Shown here piece after piece: positions 33,827-41,330 of a DNA stretch of 49,408 bases; position 1 is the stretch's first letter, and the number at the start of each line of letters is the position of its first letter. The notes below the pieces were generated by a model. It was not told where the DNA came from and did no database searches. It saw nothing but the letters and a program-made list of their open reading frames with translations. This stretch comes from Brevundimonas sp. UBA5866 (GTDB taxonomy: Bacteria > Pseudomonadota > Alphaproteobacteria > Caulobacterales > Caulobacteraceae): contig NZ_DJFS01000067.1 in NCBI RefSeq assembly GCF_002432125.1, forward strand, positions 1 through 49,408, read 5' to 3'. A program made the position numbers and the translations under genes.

Positions 33827-34909
33827 TTAGTCCGGACGGGCCATCGAGGTCAGGGCGCTCGCTTTGGCACGTTCTGCAGCCAGTGCCTCGGCACTGAGCG
33901 GCACCAGACCGCGATCCTGCAGATAGCCGCCGCGACCGGCTGCACCGTCCGACATGAACTCAAGAACGAATTCCTGAAGCCCCGGGATGACGCCGATGTG
34001 GGCCTTCTTGACGTAGATGTAGAGCGAACGGGCCAGCGGGTAGGATCCGTCGGCAATGGCTTCGATCGACGGGGCGACACCGTCGATGGTCTCGGCCTTC
34101 ACCGTGTCCATGTTCTGCTCGAGGAAGGAGAAGCCGAACACGCCCAACGAACCCGGAGTGCGGGTCAGGGTCTGGACGATGGCGTTATCGTTTTCGCCCG
34201 AGTCGATCCACGCACCATCCTCACGGAGGGTATGGGTGACGCTTTCGAACTTTTCCTTGTCGGACTTCAACGCCGCCACGGCAGGAAGCTTCTCGCCCCC
34301 CGGTGCCATGCCCAGCTCAAGGAAGGCGTCGCGCGTGCCCGAGGTGGGCGGCGGGCCATAGACCTGGATGCGTTGGTTCGGAAGGGCCGGATTGACCTGG
34401 CTCCAGTTGGTGACGGTGTTGGCCGCCAGGGCACCGCTGGCGTCCGGTACCTGCTTGCCCAGCGCCTTGTAGAGATCTTCCAGCTTCAGATCGAAAGAAT
34501 TGCCGTTGCGGGCCGTCGCCACCACAATGCCGTCATAGCCGACCTTGAGCTCGATGATGTCGGTGACGCCATTGGCGACACAGCGATCGAATTCGCTCTG
34601 CTTCATCTGGCGCGAAGCGTTGGCAATGTCGGGGAAGGACGGGCCGATACCGCCGCAGAAGGCCTGGATACCGCCGCCCGTCCCCAAGGCCTCGACCCGG
34701 GGCTGGGCACCGCCCGGATTGGCGCGGCCAAAGTTCTCGGCAACGCGGGTTACAAAGGGGAAGACGGTGGATGAGCCAGCGGCCCAAACACCCGCGCGGG
34801 CTTTCTGGTTGGCCGCTCCGCCGGAAGAGCCTTGGCCACAGGCGGCAATCGCCAGCAGTGCCGCGGCGCAGGCCGAAATCTTGAGTACGCGAGTGGGTAG
34901 TACGGTCAT
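33827..34909 (-). CDS. pstS: PstS-type phosphate-binding lipoprotein
   Basis: Periplasmic substrate-binding lipoprotein of the PstS family. The start at ATG 34909 has GAGAGG upstream and gives a signal peptide with lipobox IAAC (Cys24); the longer frame to 34945 would bury it. AGSSTVFPF at the mature N-terminus is the first phosphate-binding loop, and GPPPTSGTRDAFLELG is the second. At 360 aa it fits. No pstCAB follows; instead the gene lies 96 bases downstream of phnCDE on the same strand. It may feed another Pst permease or act as a periplasmic phosphate sensor or scavenger. Confidence 0.88.
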   Translation of the reverse strand: MTVLPTRVLKISACAAALLAIAACGQGSSGGAANQKARAGVWAAGSSTVFPFVTRVAENFGRANPGGAQPRVEALGTGGGIQAFCGGIGPSFPDIANASRQMKQSEFDRCVANGVTDIIELKVGYDGIVVATARNGNSFDLKLEDLYKALGKQVPDASGALAANTVTNWSQVNPALPNQRIQVYGPPPTSGTRDAFLELGMAPGGEKLPAVAALKSDKEKFESVTHTLREDGAWIDSGENDNAIVQTLTRTPGSLGVFGFSFLEQNMDTVKAETIDGVAPSIEAIADGSYPLARSLYIYVKKAHIGVIPGLQEFVLEFMSDGAAGRGGYLQDRGLVPLSAEALAAERAKASALTSMARPD

Positions 34910-34953
34910 AGCCGGACCTCTCAGATCATCATCCATGATGCGCATAGAGATGA

Positions 34954-34990
34954 TTTGTGACGGTCCGGCCAGACCTTTGTGACAGTCTGT
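34954..34990 (-). promoter_or_regulatory. Candidate degenerate PhoB sites before pstS
   Basis: On the minus strand CTGTCAC and CCGTCAC (7/7 and 6/7 matches to the PhoB half-site CTGTCAY), each followed by AAA, are exactly 22 bases apart, two PhoB 11-base units. The unit between them (GTCTGGC) matches poorly. The site lies in the 96-base gap between phnE and pstS. Confidence 0.4.
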
Positions 34991-35005
34991 GTAAACCTGA
35001 CGCGG

Positions 35006-35818
35006 TTACAGCAGACGCTTGCGCATGGCCTGAGACAGCATGTCGATCAGGGTCACGGCGACAACGACCACGATCACAACCGCCGAAACGGCGCTGAAAT
35101 CGAAGGCGTTCATGCGGTCGAACAGAACCTGACCGATACCACCTGCGCCGATCAGGCCCAGAACGGTTGCCGAACGGCTGTTCGATTCAAAGCGGTACAG
35201 GGCGAACGAGGTCCACAGCGGTGCCACTTGCGGCAGAACGCCCCAGATGATCTCGTGCAGCTTCGAAGCACCGGTAGCGCGAACGCCTTCAACCGGACCC
35301 TTGTCGATCGACTCGACCGCTTCCGAGAACAGCTTGGCCAGAACACCGGCAGTGTTCAGGGCGATAGCCAGAACACCGGCGAGCGGGCCAAGGCCCACGG
35401 CGACGACGAACAGCAGACCCATGACCAGATCAGGGATCGAACGCAGGGCGTTCATGACCCAGCGCACCGGCTGGACCACCCACACCGGAGCGATGTTACG
35501 CGCAGCCGCCAGACCCATCGGCACACCCAGGAAGATGGCCAGGAAGGTACCCCAAAGGGCGATCTGGATGGTTTCCCACATCTTGCTGACGAACAGTCGC
35601 CAGTCCGCGAAGTTCGGACGCAGCAGGTCGGCAGCGAAGGTCTGGATGTTCGCCGAGTTGGTAAACAGACGCGAGACGTTCTTCAGGTCAACGGCATCGA
35701 TGCTGATCAGCAGCAGGACGGCCACGCCGCCCCAGATCAGGACATCCAGCGCCCATGCGCCAGCAGACTTTACCGGCGGCTTGGGAATGGCCGTTGTGGT
35801 TACAGGAGCGGTACTCAA
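35006..35818 (-). CDS. phnE: Phosphonate/phosphite ABC transporter permease PhnE
   Basis: Inner-membrane permease of the PhnCDE importer, 270 aa with about six hydrophobic helices. It has the permease coupling loop GVRATGASKLHEIIWGVLPQVAP and the RSIPDLVMGLLFVVAVGLGP and NSRSATVLGLIGAGGIGQVL blocks that are typical of PhnE. It overlaps phnD by four bases. The system may import phosphonates, phosphite or hypophosphite; substrate specificity lies in PhnD. No C-P lyase genes are in the window. Confidence 0.93.
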   Translation of the reverse strand: MSTAPVTTTAIPKPPVKSAGAWALDVLIWGGVAVLLLISIDAVDLKNVSRLFTNSANIQTFAADLLRPNFADWRLFVSKMWETIQIALWGTFLAIFLGVPMGLAAARNIAPVWVVQPVRWVMNALRSIPDLVMGLLFVVAVGLGPLAGVLAIALNTAGVLAKLFSEAVESIDKGPVEGVRATGASKLHEIIWGVLPQVAPLWTSFALYRFESNSRSATVLGLIGAGGIGQVLFDRMNAFDFSAVSAVVIVVVVAVTLIDMLSQAMRKRLL

Positions 35819-36819
35819 GGCTGGACCTCACGAAGTGCACGCAGACGCTGCAGCTCGGCCTCGGCCTTGGCCGCAGCGGCGTTATCGCCCTTGGCCTTGG
35901 CGTCGGTCAGAGCCTGGTCGGCGATCATCTCGCGCACCGGATTCAGATAGGTTTCGTCCGCCGCGTTGAAGCCCGAATAGTTCAGGGCCTTCAGGATTTC
36001 GCGCTGACGTTCGCCCTCGGCACCTTCGGCGCGGCCGTAGGCGAGGAAAAAGGCACGGATCTTTTCCTTGACCGCCGGGTCAAGGTCGTTGCGGACAACG
36101 ATGCCCGCTTCCGGGATCGGCGGCGAGCGCCAGATTTCTTCAAGCTGGGTCGCGATCGTCGGGTTTTGACGGGCGATGAAGACGGTGTTGATCGTGTTCG
36201 AGGTGGCGACCTGGACCAGACCGTTGGCCACGGCGAACGAGTTCGCCTGATGGTTTGCCGAACGCACGGTCTTGAAGCACTGCTCCGGCACAACACCCTT
36301 CGGGTTGAACAGGAAGGTCAGCGGAGCCAGCGTGCCCGATGTCGACAGGGCATCACCGATGCCGAAGTCGTATTTCTTGCCGCAAGCCATGACGTCGTCG
36401 AGCGTAATGCCCGAGCCCTTCTTGACGATGAGCGTCGAGGAATAGCTGTCATTGCCTTCCGGATCGACGATACGGGCCACGACTTCGCCGTTGGCGCGGT
36501 CGATAGCTTCGATCGCCGTCTTGGCCGGGAACCAGGCCGCCTGGATCTGGTTGCCGCGCATGGCCTCGACCAGAACGGTATAGTTCGAGGCGAAGTAAGG
36601 CTTTACCGGAACGCCGATCGACTTGGACATGTCGTCCAGCAGCGGCTGCCACAGCGGTCCCGAGGACGACTGGCCCTCGGCCGGCAGGATGGCGAACTGG
36701 ACTTCACCAGCCGCCTTGCCGCCTGCGGCCTTGTCACCGCCGCAGGACGCGAGGCCCAGAGCCATGACGGCACCGGCCACCAGGCCCAGTGCGCGACGCG
36801 AAAAACGATATTGGGTCAT
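35815..36819 (-). CDS. phnD: Phosphonate/phosphite-binding lipoprotein PhnD
   Basis: Periplasmic substrate-binding component of the PhnCDE importer. The signal peptide ends in lipobox LASC (Cys26). FAILPAEGQSSSGPLWQPLLDDM opens the first lobe, and IGDALSTSGTLAP is the ligand-binding STSG loop of PhnD/PtxB/HtxB proteins. SSTLIVKKGSGITLDD also fits. Length is 334 aa. The C-terminal tail is helical and Ala/Glu/Lys rich. Both ends overlap neighbours by four bases (phnC upstream, phnE downstream). Phosphonate versus phosphite cannot be decided by eye. Confidence 0.92.
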   Translation of the reverse strand: MTQYRFSRRALGLVAGAVMALGLASCGGDKAAGGKAAGEVQFAILPAEGQSSSGPLWQPLLDDMSKSIGVPVKPYFASNYTVLVEAMRGNQIQAAWFPAKTAIEAIDRANGEVVARIVDPEGNDSYSSTLIVKKGSGITLDDVMACGKKYDFGIGDALSTSGTLAPLTFLFNPKGVVPEQCFKTVRSANHQANSFAVANGLVQVATSNTINTVFIARQNPTIATQLEEIWRSPPIPEAGIVVRNDLDPAVKEKIRAFFLAYGRAEGAEGERQREILKALNYSGFNAADETYLNPVREMIADQALTDAKAKGDNAAAAKAEAELQRLRALREVQP

Positions 36820-37610
36820 GCCGTGGCCTCCCAGAACGCGTCCTCGTATTCGGGACCGTAGATTTCGATCAGGCGCTGCGTATCCAGACCCGTTGCCGGA
36901 CCGTCGTACACGATCTTGCCCTTTTGCAGGGCGATCACGCGGTCGCAGTAGCGGATCGCATAGTCAACCTGGTGAAGGGTGACGATGACGCCGAGGCCGT
37001 CGCGCTTGTTCAGCTCGACCAGCAGTTCCATGACCTTGCGGGCCGAAACCGGATCAAGCGAAGCGACAGGCTCGTCAGCGAGGATGGCCTTGGCACCTTG
37101 AAGCAGGGCGCGGGCGATGGCACCGCGCTGCTGCTGGCCACCCGACAGGGTGTTGGCGCGCTGGGCCGCATACTCGGACACGCCGACGCGGTGAAGCGCG
37201 GCCATAGCCCTTTCGCGGTCAGCCTTCGGCCAGACGCCGAAATAGCCACGCCATGCCGGCAGACGGCCGATAGAGCCGAGGACAACGTTGGAGAACAGGC
37301 TGAGGCGTCCCACCAGATTGAACTGCTGGAAGATCATGCCCAGACGACCGCGCGCACGGCGCACGTTCTTGGTCACACGACCGTTCTGCTGAACGACGTC
37401 GCCAAAAACAGAAATCGTACCGCCCGGATCAATCGGGTGTAGACCCGTGATCGAACGGAGCAAGGTGGACTTGCCCGAACCCGAAGGACCAATAAGGGCG
37501 ACCATTTCACCGGCGCCGACCTCGACGGACACGCCGTCGAGCGCCTTTCTGGCCCCGTAGGTCTTCGAGACGTCGCGTACCGACGCAACGGCGGATGATG
37601 AAGAACTCAT
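36816..37610 (-). CDS. phnC: Phosphonate/phosphite ABC transporter ATPase PhnC
   Basis: Cytoplasmic ATPase of the importer. Walker A is GPSGSGKST (residues 41-49), the signature LSGGQQQRGAIARAL and Walker B AILADEPVASLD are intact, and the H-loop is TLHQVDYAI. 264 aa from ATG 37610. The frame extends to 37673, but the extra N-terminus is not family-like. No strong Shine-Dalgarno is visible before the chosen ATG. First gene of the phnC-D-E-pstS run, divergent from the ornithine decarboxylase across about 296 bases. Confidence 0.92.
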   Translation of the reverse strand: MSSSSSAVASVRDVSKTYGARKALDGVSVEVGAGEMVALIGPSGSGKSTLLRSITGLHPIDPGGTISVFGDVVQQNGRVTKNVRRARGRLGMIFQQFNLVGRLSLFSNVVLGSIGRLPAWRGYFGVWPKADRERAMAALHRVGVSEYAAQRANTLSGGQQQRGAIARALLQGAKAILADEPVASLDPVSARKVMELLVELNKRDGLGVIVTLHQVDYAIRYCDRVIALQKGKIVYDGPATGLDTQRLIEIYGPEYEDAFWEATA

Positions 37611-37799
37611 GAACCCGTGGATGAGGTTGCAACAAAGGGGGCGCCGCATGACGCGAGAATGGCGCAAGGGCAAGTCTTAATGACACGCCTAGGTCGTTTT
37701 CGTCCAGCCTGCGGCACTTCCGACATCCGTCGCATACGACAAATTGCATATTAACTGTGTGTAACTTGGCTTTGGGCTGCCCTAAAATTACCTCTTTAC

Positions 37800-37906
37800 A
37801 TTCAGGCGTAATGACCCCATATCGCGCGTTCCGGCGGACCCCGTAGGTCCTCACTTGCGCCGCTAACGCCGGTCTAGGTTTAACAACTAACAGGGGGTTA
37901 CGTGAA
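37800..37906 (+). promoter_or_regulatory. Structured leader of the ornithine decarboxylase gene (speF-motif candidate)
   Basis: CGTAAT at 37807-37812 plus CCCC at 37815-37818 can pair with GGGG-GTTACG at 37893-37902, which contains the decarboxylase Shine-Dalgarno (10 bp, 2-base bulge). Enclosed are CCGGC/GCCGG (37831-37835 with 37868-37872) and GGACC/GGTCC (37836-37840 with 37846-37850). A short ORF at 37811-37846 starts inside the strand that would mask the ribosome site. Alphaproteobacterial ornithine decarboxylase genes are known to carry a conserved leader, the speF motif; I cannot test that match here. Confidence 0.6.
37811..37846 (+). CDS. Possible 11-residue arginine-rich leader peptide
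   Basis: ATG 37811 to TAG 37844 encodes MTPYRAFRRTP, with three Arg in eleven residues and AGG four bases upstream (weak, short spacing). Its first codons form the strand predicted to pair with the decarboxylase ribosome site, and its stop lies in the loop of the inner hairpin. Translation of it would open the leader. It may be chance. Confidence 0.35.
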   Translation: MTPYRAFRRTP

Positions 37907-39169
37907 TTGCGCACGTACCAACTTCCCCTGGACCTGGTCCGTGAGCGGTCCCCGGAGCGTCCGGTCGCACTCGTGCGTCCGGCTTCGGTTTCCGTAGCAG
38001 CGCGCTGGTTCCAGAATAATCTGAACGCTGACGTCTTCTATGCAGTGAAGGCGAACCCGTCGCCGTGGGTCATCGAGACCCTGGTCAAATCGGGCGTGAA
38101 CAGCTTTGACGTGGCATCCGTGGCCGAGATCGAACTGGTTCGTTCGGTCAGCCCCAATGCACGTCTGGCCTTCATGCATCCGGTCAAGAGCCGCGGTGCC
38201 ATCAAGGCGGCCTATTATGAGCATGGCGTCCGTACCTTCGTGCTGGACAGCCACGACGAGCTGCAGAAAATCCTCGAGTCGACCGACAATGCCGCAGACC
38301 TCAATCTGGTTGTGCGCATGGGCGTGTCGGCCGACGGCGCGGCCTATTCGCTGTCGGGCAAGTTCGGCGTTTCGCCGGATCAGGCTCCGGCCCTGCTGAT
38401 GGCCACCCGCCAGGCCGTTCAGGACGGCCTGATGGGCGTCAGCTTCCACGTCGGTTCGCAGTGCATGCGTCCGTCGGCCTATGAAGCGGCGATGACCCAG
38501 GTCGGTCGCGCCATCAAGAAGGCTGGCGTCTTCGTCGATATCGTCGATGTCGGCGGCGGCTTCCCGTCGGTCTATCCGGGCATGGTCCCGCCGGACCTGC
38601 AGGAATATGCCGACGCCATCCATCGCGGCTTCAACGAGATGCCGGTGTCGGAAACGACCGAGCTGTGGTGCGAGCCGGGCCGTGCGATCGTGGCTGAAAG
38701 CTCTTCGATCCTGTGCCGCGTCGATCTGCGCAAGGGCGATGCCCTGTATCTGAACGACGGCTCCTATGGCTCGCTGTTCGACGCGACCCACTCGCGTTGG
38801 CCCTTCCCGACCAAGCTGGTCCGTGACGGTGAATCCTCGTCGGAACTGAAGCCTTTCCGCTTCTATGGCCCGACCTGCGATTCCATCGACCACATGCCCG
38901 GCCCGTTCTGGCTCCCGTCCGACATCGCTGAAGGCGACTTCATCGAGATCGGCATGATGGGGGCCTATGGCGTGGCCATGACCACCGGCTTCAACGGCTA
39001 CGGCTCGCACGAGATTGTGGCTGTCGAGGATGCGCCTATGGCCTCGCTCTACGGTCTGGCCCCGCGCTCGATCCCGACCGTGCGCACCACCGCCGAGGAA
39101 AACTCGCGCAAGGTGGTTCGCCTGTCGCGCCCCAAGGGCAAGGCTGGCCAGCGCAAGCGTCGCAAATAA
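37907..39169 (+). CDS. Ornithine decarboxylase (PLP, alanine-racemase fold)
   Basis: Converts ornithine to putrescine in the cytoplasm. It belongs to the group IV decarboxylases: PLP Lys48 in VFYAVKANP, HVGSQ at 181-185, glycine loop DVGGGFP (214-220), EPGRA (256-260) and active-site Cys324 in GPTCDSIDHM. At 420 aa it is about 20-40 residues longer than short alphaproteobacterial forms, owing to a basic C-terminal tail (GKAGQRKRRK). TTG is the start codon, with AGGGGG nine bases before it. The enzyme may also take lysine, as some relatives do. The putative homospermidine enzyme follows. Confidence 0.92.
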   Translation: MRTYQLPLDLVRERSPERPVALVRPASVSVAARWFQNNLNADVFYAVKANPSPWVIETLVKSGVNSFDVASVAEIELVRSVSPNARLAFMHPVKSRGAIKAAYYEHGVRTFVLDSHDELQKILESTDNAADLNLVVRMGVSADGAAYSLSGKFGVSPDQAPALLMATRQAVQDGLMGVSFHVGSQCMRPSAYEAAMTQVGRAIKKAGVFVDIVDVGGGFPSVYPGMVPPDLQEYADAIHRGFNEMPVSETTELWCEPGRAIVAESSSILCRVDLRKGDALYLNDGSYGSLFDATHSRWPFPTKLVRDGESSSELKPFRFYGPTCDSIDHMPGPFWLPSDIAEGDFIEIGMMGAYGVAMTTGFNGYGSHEIVAVEDAPMASLYGLAPRSIPTVRTTAEENSRKVVRLSRPKGKAGQRKRRK

Positions 39170-39180
39170 CCCTCTTCCGG

Positions 39181-39243
39181 ACCGGTCTCTTCGGAGACCG
39201 GTTCGAAAAACGTCCGATGGCGCCAAAAGCGTCATAGGACGTT
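39181..39243 (+). terminator. Two tandem hairpins after the ornithine decarboxylase gene
   Basis: First: ACCGGTCTC-TTCG-GAGACCGGT (39181-39202), a 9-bp stem with a UUCG tetraloop, 11 bases after the stop. Second: AACGTCC...GGACGTT (39209-39243), a 13-bp stem with two single mismatches and a 5-base loop, followed by TTTGTAT. The second could terminate; the first could protect or process the transcript. Confidence 0.6.
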
Positions 39244-39253
39244 TGTATAGATA

Positions 39254-39299
39254 GCGGCCCGTCGCTCCGTCCGGGTCGCTGTTTCAGTTTCTGACGGGC
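39254..39299 (+). promoter_or_regulatory. Mutually exclusive hairpins before the deoxyhypusine-synthase-like gene
   Basis: GCGGCCCG (39254-39261) can pair with CGGGTCGC (39272-39279; one G-U pair). The overlapping GCCCGTC (39257-39263) can instead pair with GACGGGC (39293-39299). Only one can form at a time. The second ends 28 bases before the start codon and about 12 bases before AGGG (39312-39315). This looks like a switch but is unproven. Confidence 0.4.
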
Positions 39300-39326
39300 G
39301 CTCAAATCTTTAGGGAAACCGCTGAA

Positions 39327-40373
39327 ATGACCGCTCAGTCGAACATGAAGGCTCAGCTGCTCAACAATACCGTCGAGCACGTGGACATCACCTCTTACGA
39401 CGCCCGTCCGATCATCGACTCGATGCGCAAGATGTCGTTCTCGTCGCGCGATACCGCCCGCGCCGCCGACATCTTCAACATGGCCCTCGAAGACAAAGAG
39501 TGCTCGCCTTGGCTGATCCTGGCCGGTTCGACCTCGGCCGGCGGCTGCATGCACGTCTACCGTGACATGGTGCAGAACAACATGATCGACGCCGTCGTGG
39601 CCACCGGTGCCTCGATCGTCGACATGGACTTCTTCGAAGCCCTAGGCTTCAAGCACTATCAGGCCGAAGGCCCGGTGGACGACAACGTCCTGCGCGACAA
39701 CTACATCGACCGTATCTACGATACCTACATCGATGAGGAAGAGCTGCAGGCCTGCGACCACACCATCCTCGAGATCGCCAACAGCCTTGAGCCGCGCCCG
39801 TATTCGTCGCGCGAATTCATTTGGGAAATGGGCAAGTGGCTGGCCTCTGGCAACGCCAAGAAGGAAGGCTCGCTGATCCAGACCGCCTATGAAAAGGGCG
39901 TGCCGATCTTCTGCCCGGCCTTCGTCGACTCCTCGGCTGGCTTCGGTCTGGTCAAGCACCAAAAGGAACGCGCCGCCGCCGGCAAGCCGTACATGTGCAT
40001 CGACGCGGTTGCCGACTTCCGCGAACTGACCGACATCAAGATCGCCGCTGGCACCACCGCCCTGTTCATGGTCGGCGGTGGCGTTCCGAAGAACTTCGCC
40101 CAGGACACCGTCGTCTGCGCTGAAATCCTCGGCGTCGAAGCCGACATGCACAAATACGCCGTGCAGATCACCGTGGCCGACGTCCGCGACGGTGCCTGCT
40201 CGTCCTCGACCCTGAAGGAAGCCGCTTCGTGGGGTAAGGTCTCGACCACCTACGAACAAATGGTCTTCGCTGAAGCCACCACCGTGGTTCCGCTGATCGG
40301 CTCGGACGCCTATCACCGCGGCGCCTGGAAGTCGCGCGAAGCCCGCAACTGGGCCAAGCTGTTCGCCAAATAA
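39327..40373 (+). CDS. Deoxyhypusine-synthase-like enzyme (probable homospermidine synthase)
   Basis: 348 aa, deoxyhypusine synthase family. Bacteria have no eIF5A, and bacterial homologues are reported to transfer an aminobutyl or aminopropyl group between small amines, making homospermidine from putrescine in many cases. The family's Lys is in SWGKVSTTYEQM (Lys304), and the NAD-binding parts LAGSTSAGG, VATGASIVDMD and LFMVGGGVPKNF are present. It lies downstream of ornithine decarboxylase, which would supply putrescine, with hairpins in the 157-base gap. There is no S-adenosylmethionine decarboxylase or spermidine synthase in the window, which favours the homospermidine reading. Confidence 0.85.
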   Translation: MTAQSNMKAQLLNNTVEHVDITSYDARPIIDSMRKMSFSSRDTARAADIFNMALEDKECSPWLILAGSTSAGGCMHVYRDMVQNNMIDAVVATGASIVDMDFFEALGFKHYQAEGPVDDNVLRDNYIDRIYDTYIDEEELQACDHTILEIANSLEPRPYSSREFIWEMGKWLASGNAKKEGSLIQTAYEKGVPIFCPAFVDSSAGFGLVKHQKERAAAGKPYMCIDAVADFRELTDIKIAAGTTALFMVGGGVPKNFAQDTVVCAEILGVEADMHKYAVQITVADVRDGACSSSTLKEAASWGKVSTTYEQMVFAEATTVVPLIGSDAYHRGAWKSREARNWAKLFAK

Positions 40374-40411
40374 GCCATGACCTGTCCCTGACAGGACAGA
40401 CCATGATCAAG

Positions 40412-40445
40412 AAGGCTCCGGCAGTTACCTGCCGGAGCCTTTTTC
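40412..40445 (+). terminator. Rho-independent terminator
   Basis: AAGGCTCCGGCAG and CTGCCGGAGCCTT form a perfect 13-bp stem with loop TTAC, followed by a T run to 40445. It ends the polyamine transcript. A small CCTGTC/GACAGG hairpin (40381-40395) sits just before. Confidence 0.93.
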
Positions 40446-40505
40446 ATCTCTGGAAACAGACAAGGGTGATGGGCGTTCAGTTGGTAACAATAGGGAGCGC
40501 CAAAC

Positions 40506-40721
40506 ATGACCGAAGAAGAAAAACTGGCCGAACGTCTGAAGCGCGCGCTTCAAGGCACGGATTCAGGGTCCGACACACGCGCGGGATCCCTGCGTGGCGG
40601 CTCGGCCTCAGGCTCCGATGACGACAGGGATTCCGAGCGGATCAACGCGTATCTGGCCGAAAAAGGCCGCCAGTTGGCTAAAGACACGCAACAGGCCGAG
40701 GACGATAAGTCACAGGCCTAA
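40506..40721 (+). CDS. Small charged protein of unknown function
   Basis: 71 aa, acidic overall, with a helical N-terminus (EEEKLAERLKRALQ), a Gly/Ser/Asp-rich linker and a helical C-terminus (INAYLAEKGRQLAKDTQQAED). GGGAG lies about ten bases before the ATG. No membrane segment, cysteine or family motif is visible. The composition suggests a partly disordered cytoplasmic protein. Confidence 0.5.
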   Translation: MTEEEKLAERLKRALQGTDSGSDTRAGSLRGGSASGSDDDRDSERINAYLAEKGRQLAKDTQQAEDDKSQA

Positions 40722-40816
40722 GAGATGTGGCTGGATTGCCTTAAACGCGCCTTGCTGACAACGCGCGTATGGTCCAGTTATGAACCCTTATCTAAGGCTT
40801 GGGACCTGATAGGTAG

Positions 40817-41308
40817 ATGAAGCCCTTTGGAAATTCATTGCTGACGGCTGTTGCGGCCTCGGCTTTGTGCGCCACCCTGCTGGCCGCATGCGGCGGGTCG
40901 TCCGATCGCCAGGAAACCGACAGCGATCCCGTTGCCGAAGCGGACCTCCATACCGAAAACGATCCTGTGCATCCGGAGCATGGCGGTAAGCCGCTAGCCA
41001 CCGGTGCTCCTGTGTTCGCCAGCCTGTATCCCGACGCGACGCTGGATCAGCCGGTAATCGTGGCAGACGGTTCGGACGGACCGGGCGGTATGGCCGAATT
41101 CACCACCGCAGCCACGCCTGACGATGTGATCTCGCACTACCGTCGCCTCGCATCCGAGGCGGGCCTCAAGCCTGTCATGGCGATGAACCAGGGCAATGCC
41201 CGTGCCTTTGCGGCGCTGGGCGCGACGGGTGCCGAGGTTCAGGTTGTTGCCTCCCGCGATGAAAATGAGGCAACCTCTGTCCAACTGACCTGGAAAGACG
41301 GGCGCTGA
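40817..41308 (+). CDS. Small exported lipoprotein
   Basis: 163 aa with a type II signal peptide: basic start, hydrophobic run and lipobox LAAC (Cys25), then Gly-Gly-Ser, which suggests outer-membrane sorting. The mature part has an acidic linker with several His (DLHTENDPVHPEHGGK) and a compact domain (PDDVISHYRRLASEAGLKPVM, then AEVQVVASRDENEATSVQLTW) that recalls small alpha/beta domains of envelope proteins. No enzyme motif. The acid-phosphatase-like lipoprotein follows 22 bases later, so both are probably cotranscribed. Confidence 0.75.
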   Translation: MKPFGNSLLTAVAASALCATLLAACGGSSDRQETDSDPVAEADLHTENDPVHPEHGGKPLATGAPVFASLYPDATLDQPVIVADGSDGPGGMAEFTTAATPDDVISHYRRLASEAGLKPVMAMNQGNARAFAALGATGAEVQVVASRDENEATSVQLTWKDGR

Positions 41309-41330
41309 TACGGTCCCGCGGGAGATAACG

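Noticed and set aside
33774..37610. Reading the phn operon as a complete phosphonate catabolic system
   Set aside because: No C-P lyase, phosphonatase or phosphite dehydrogenase gene is in the window; only transport is supported.
37741..37770. Possible Pho box (TTAACTGTGTGTAAC) in the phnC / ornithine decarboxylase gap
   Set aside because: No two half-sites match CTGTCAT in an 11-base phase on either strand; it is also only a weak fit to a CtrA site.
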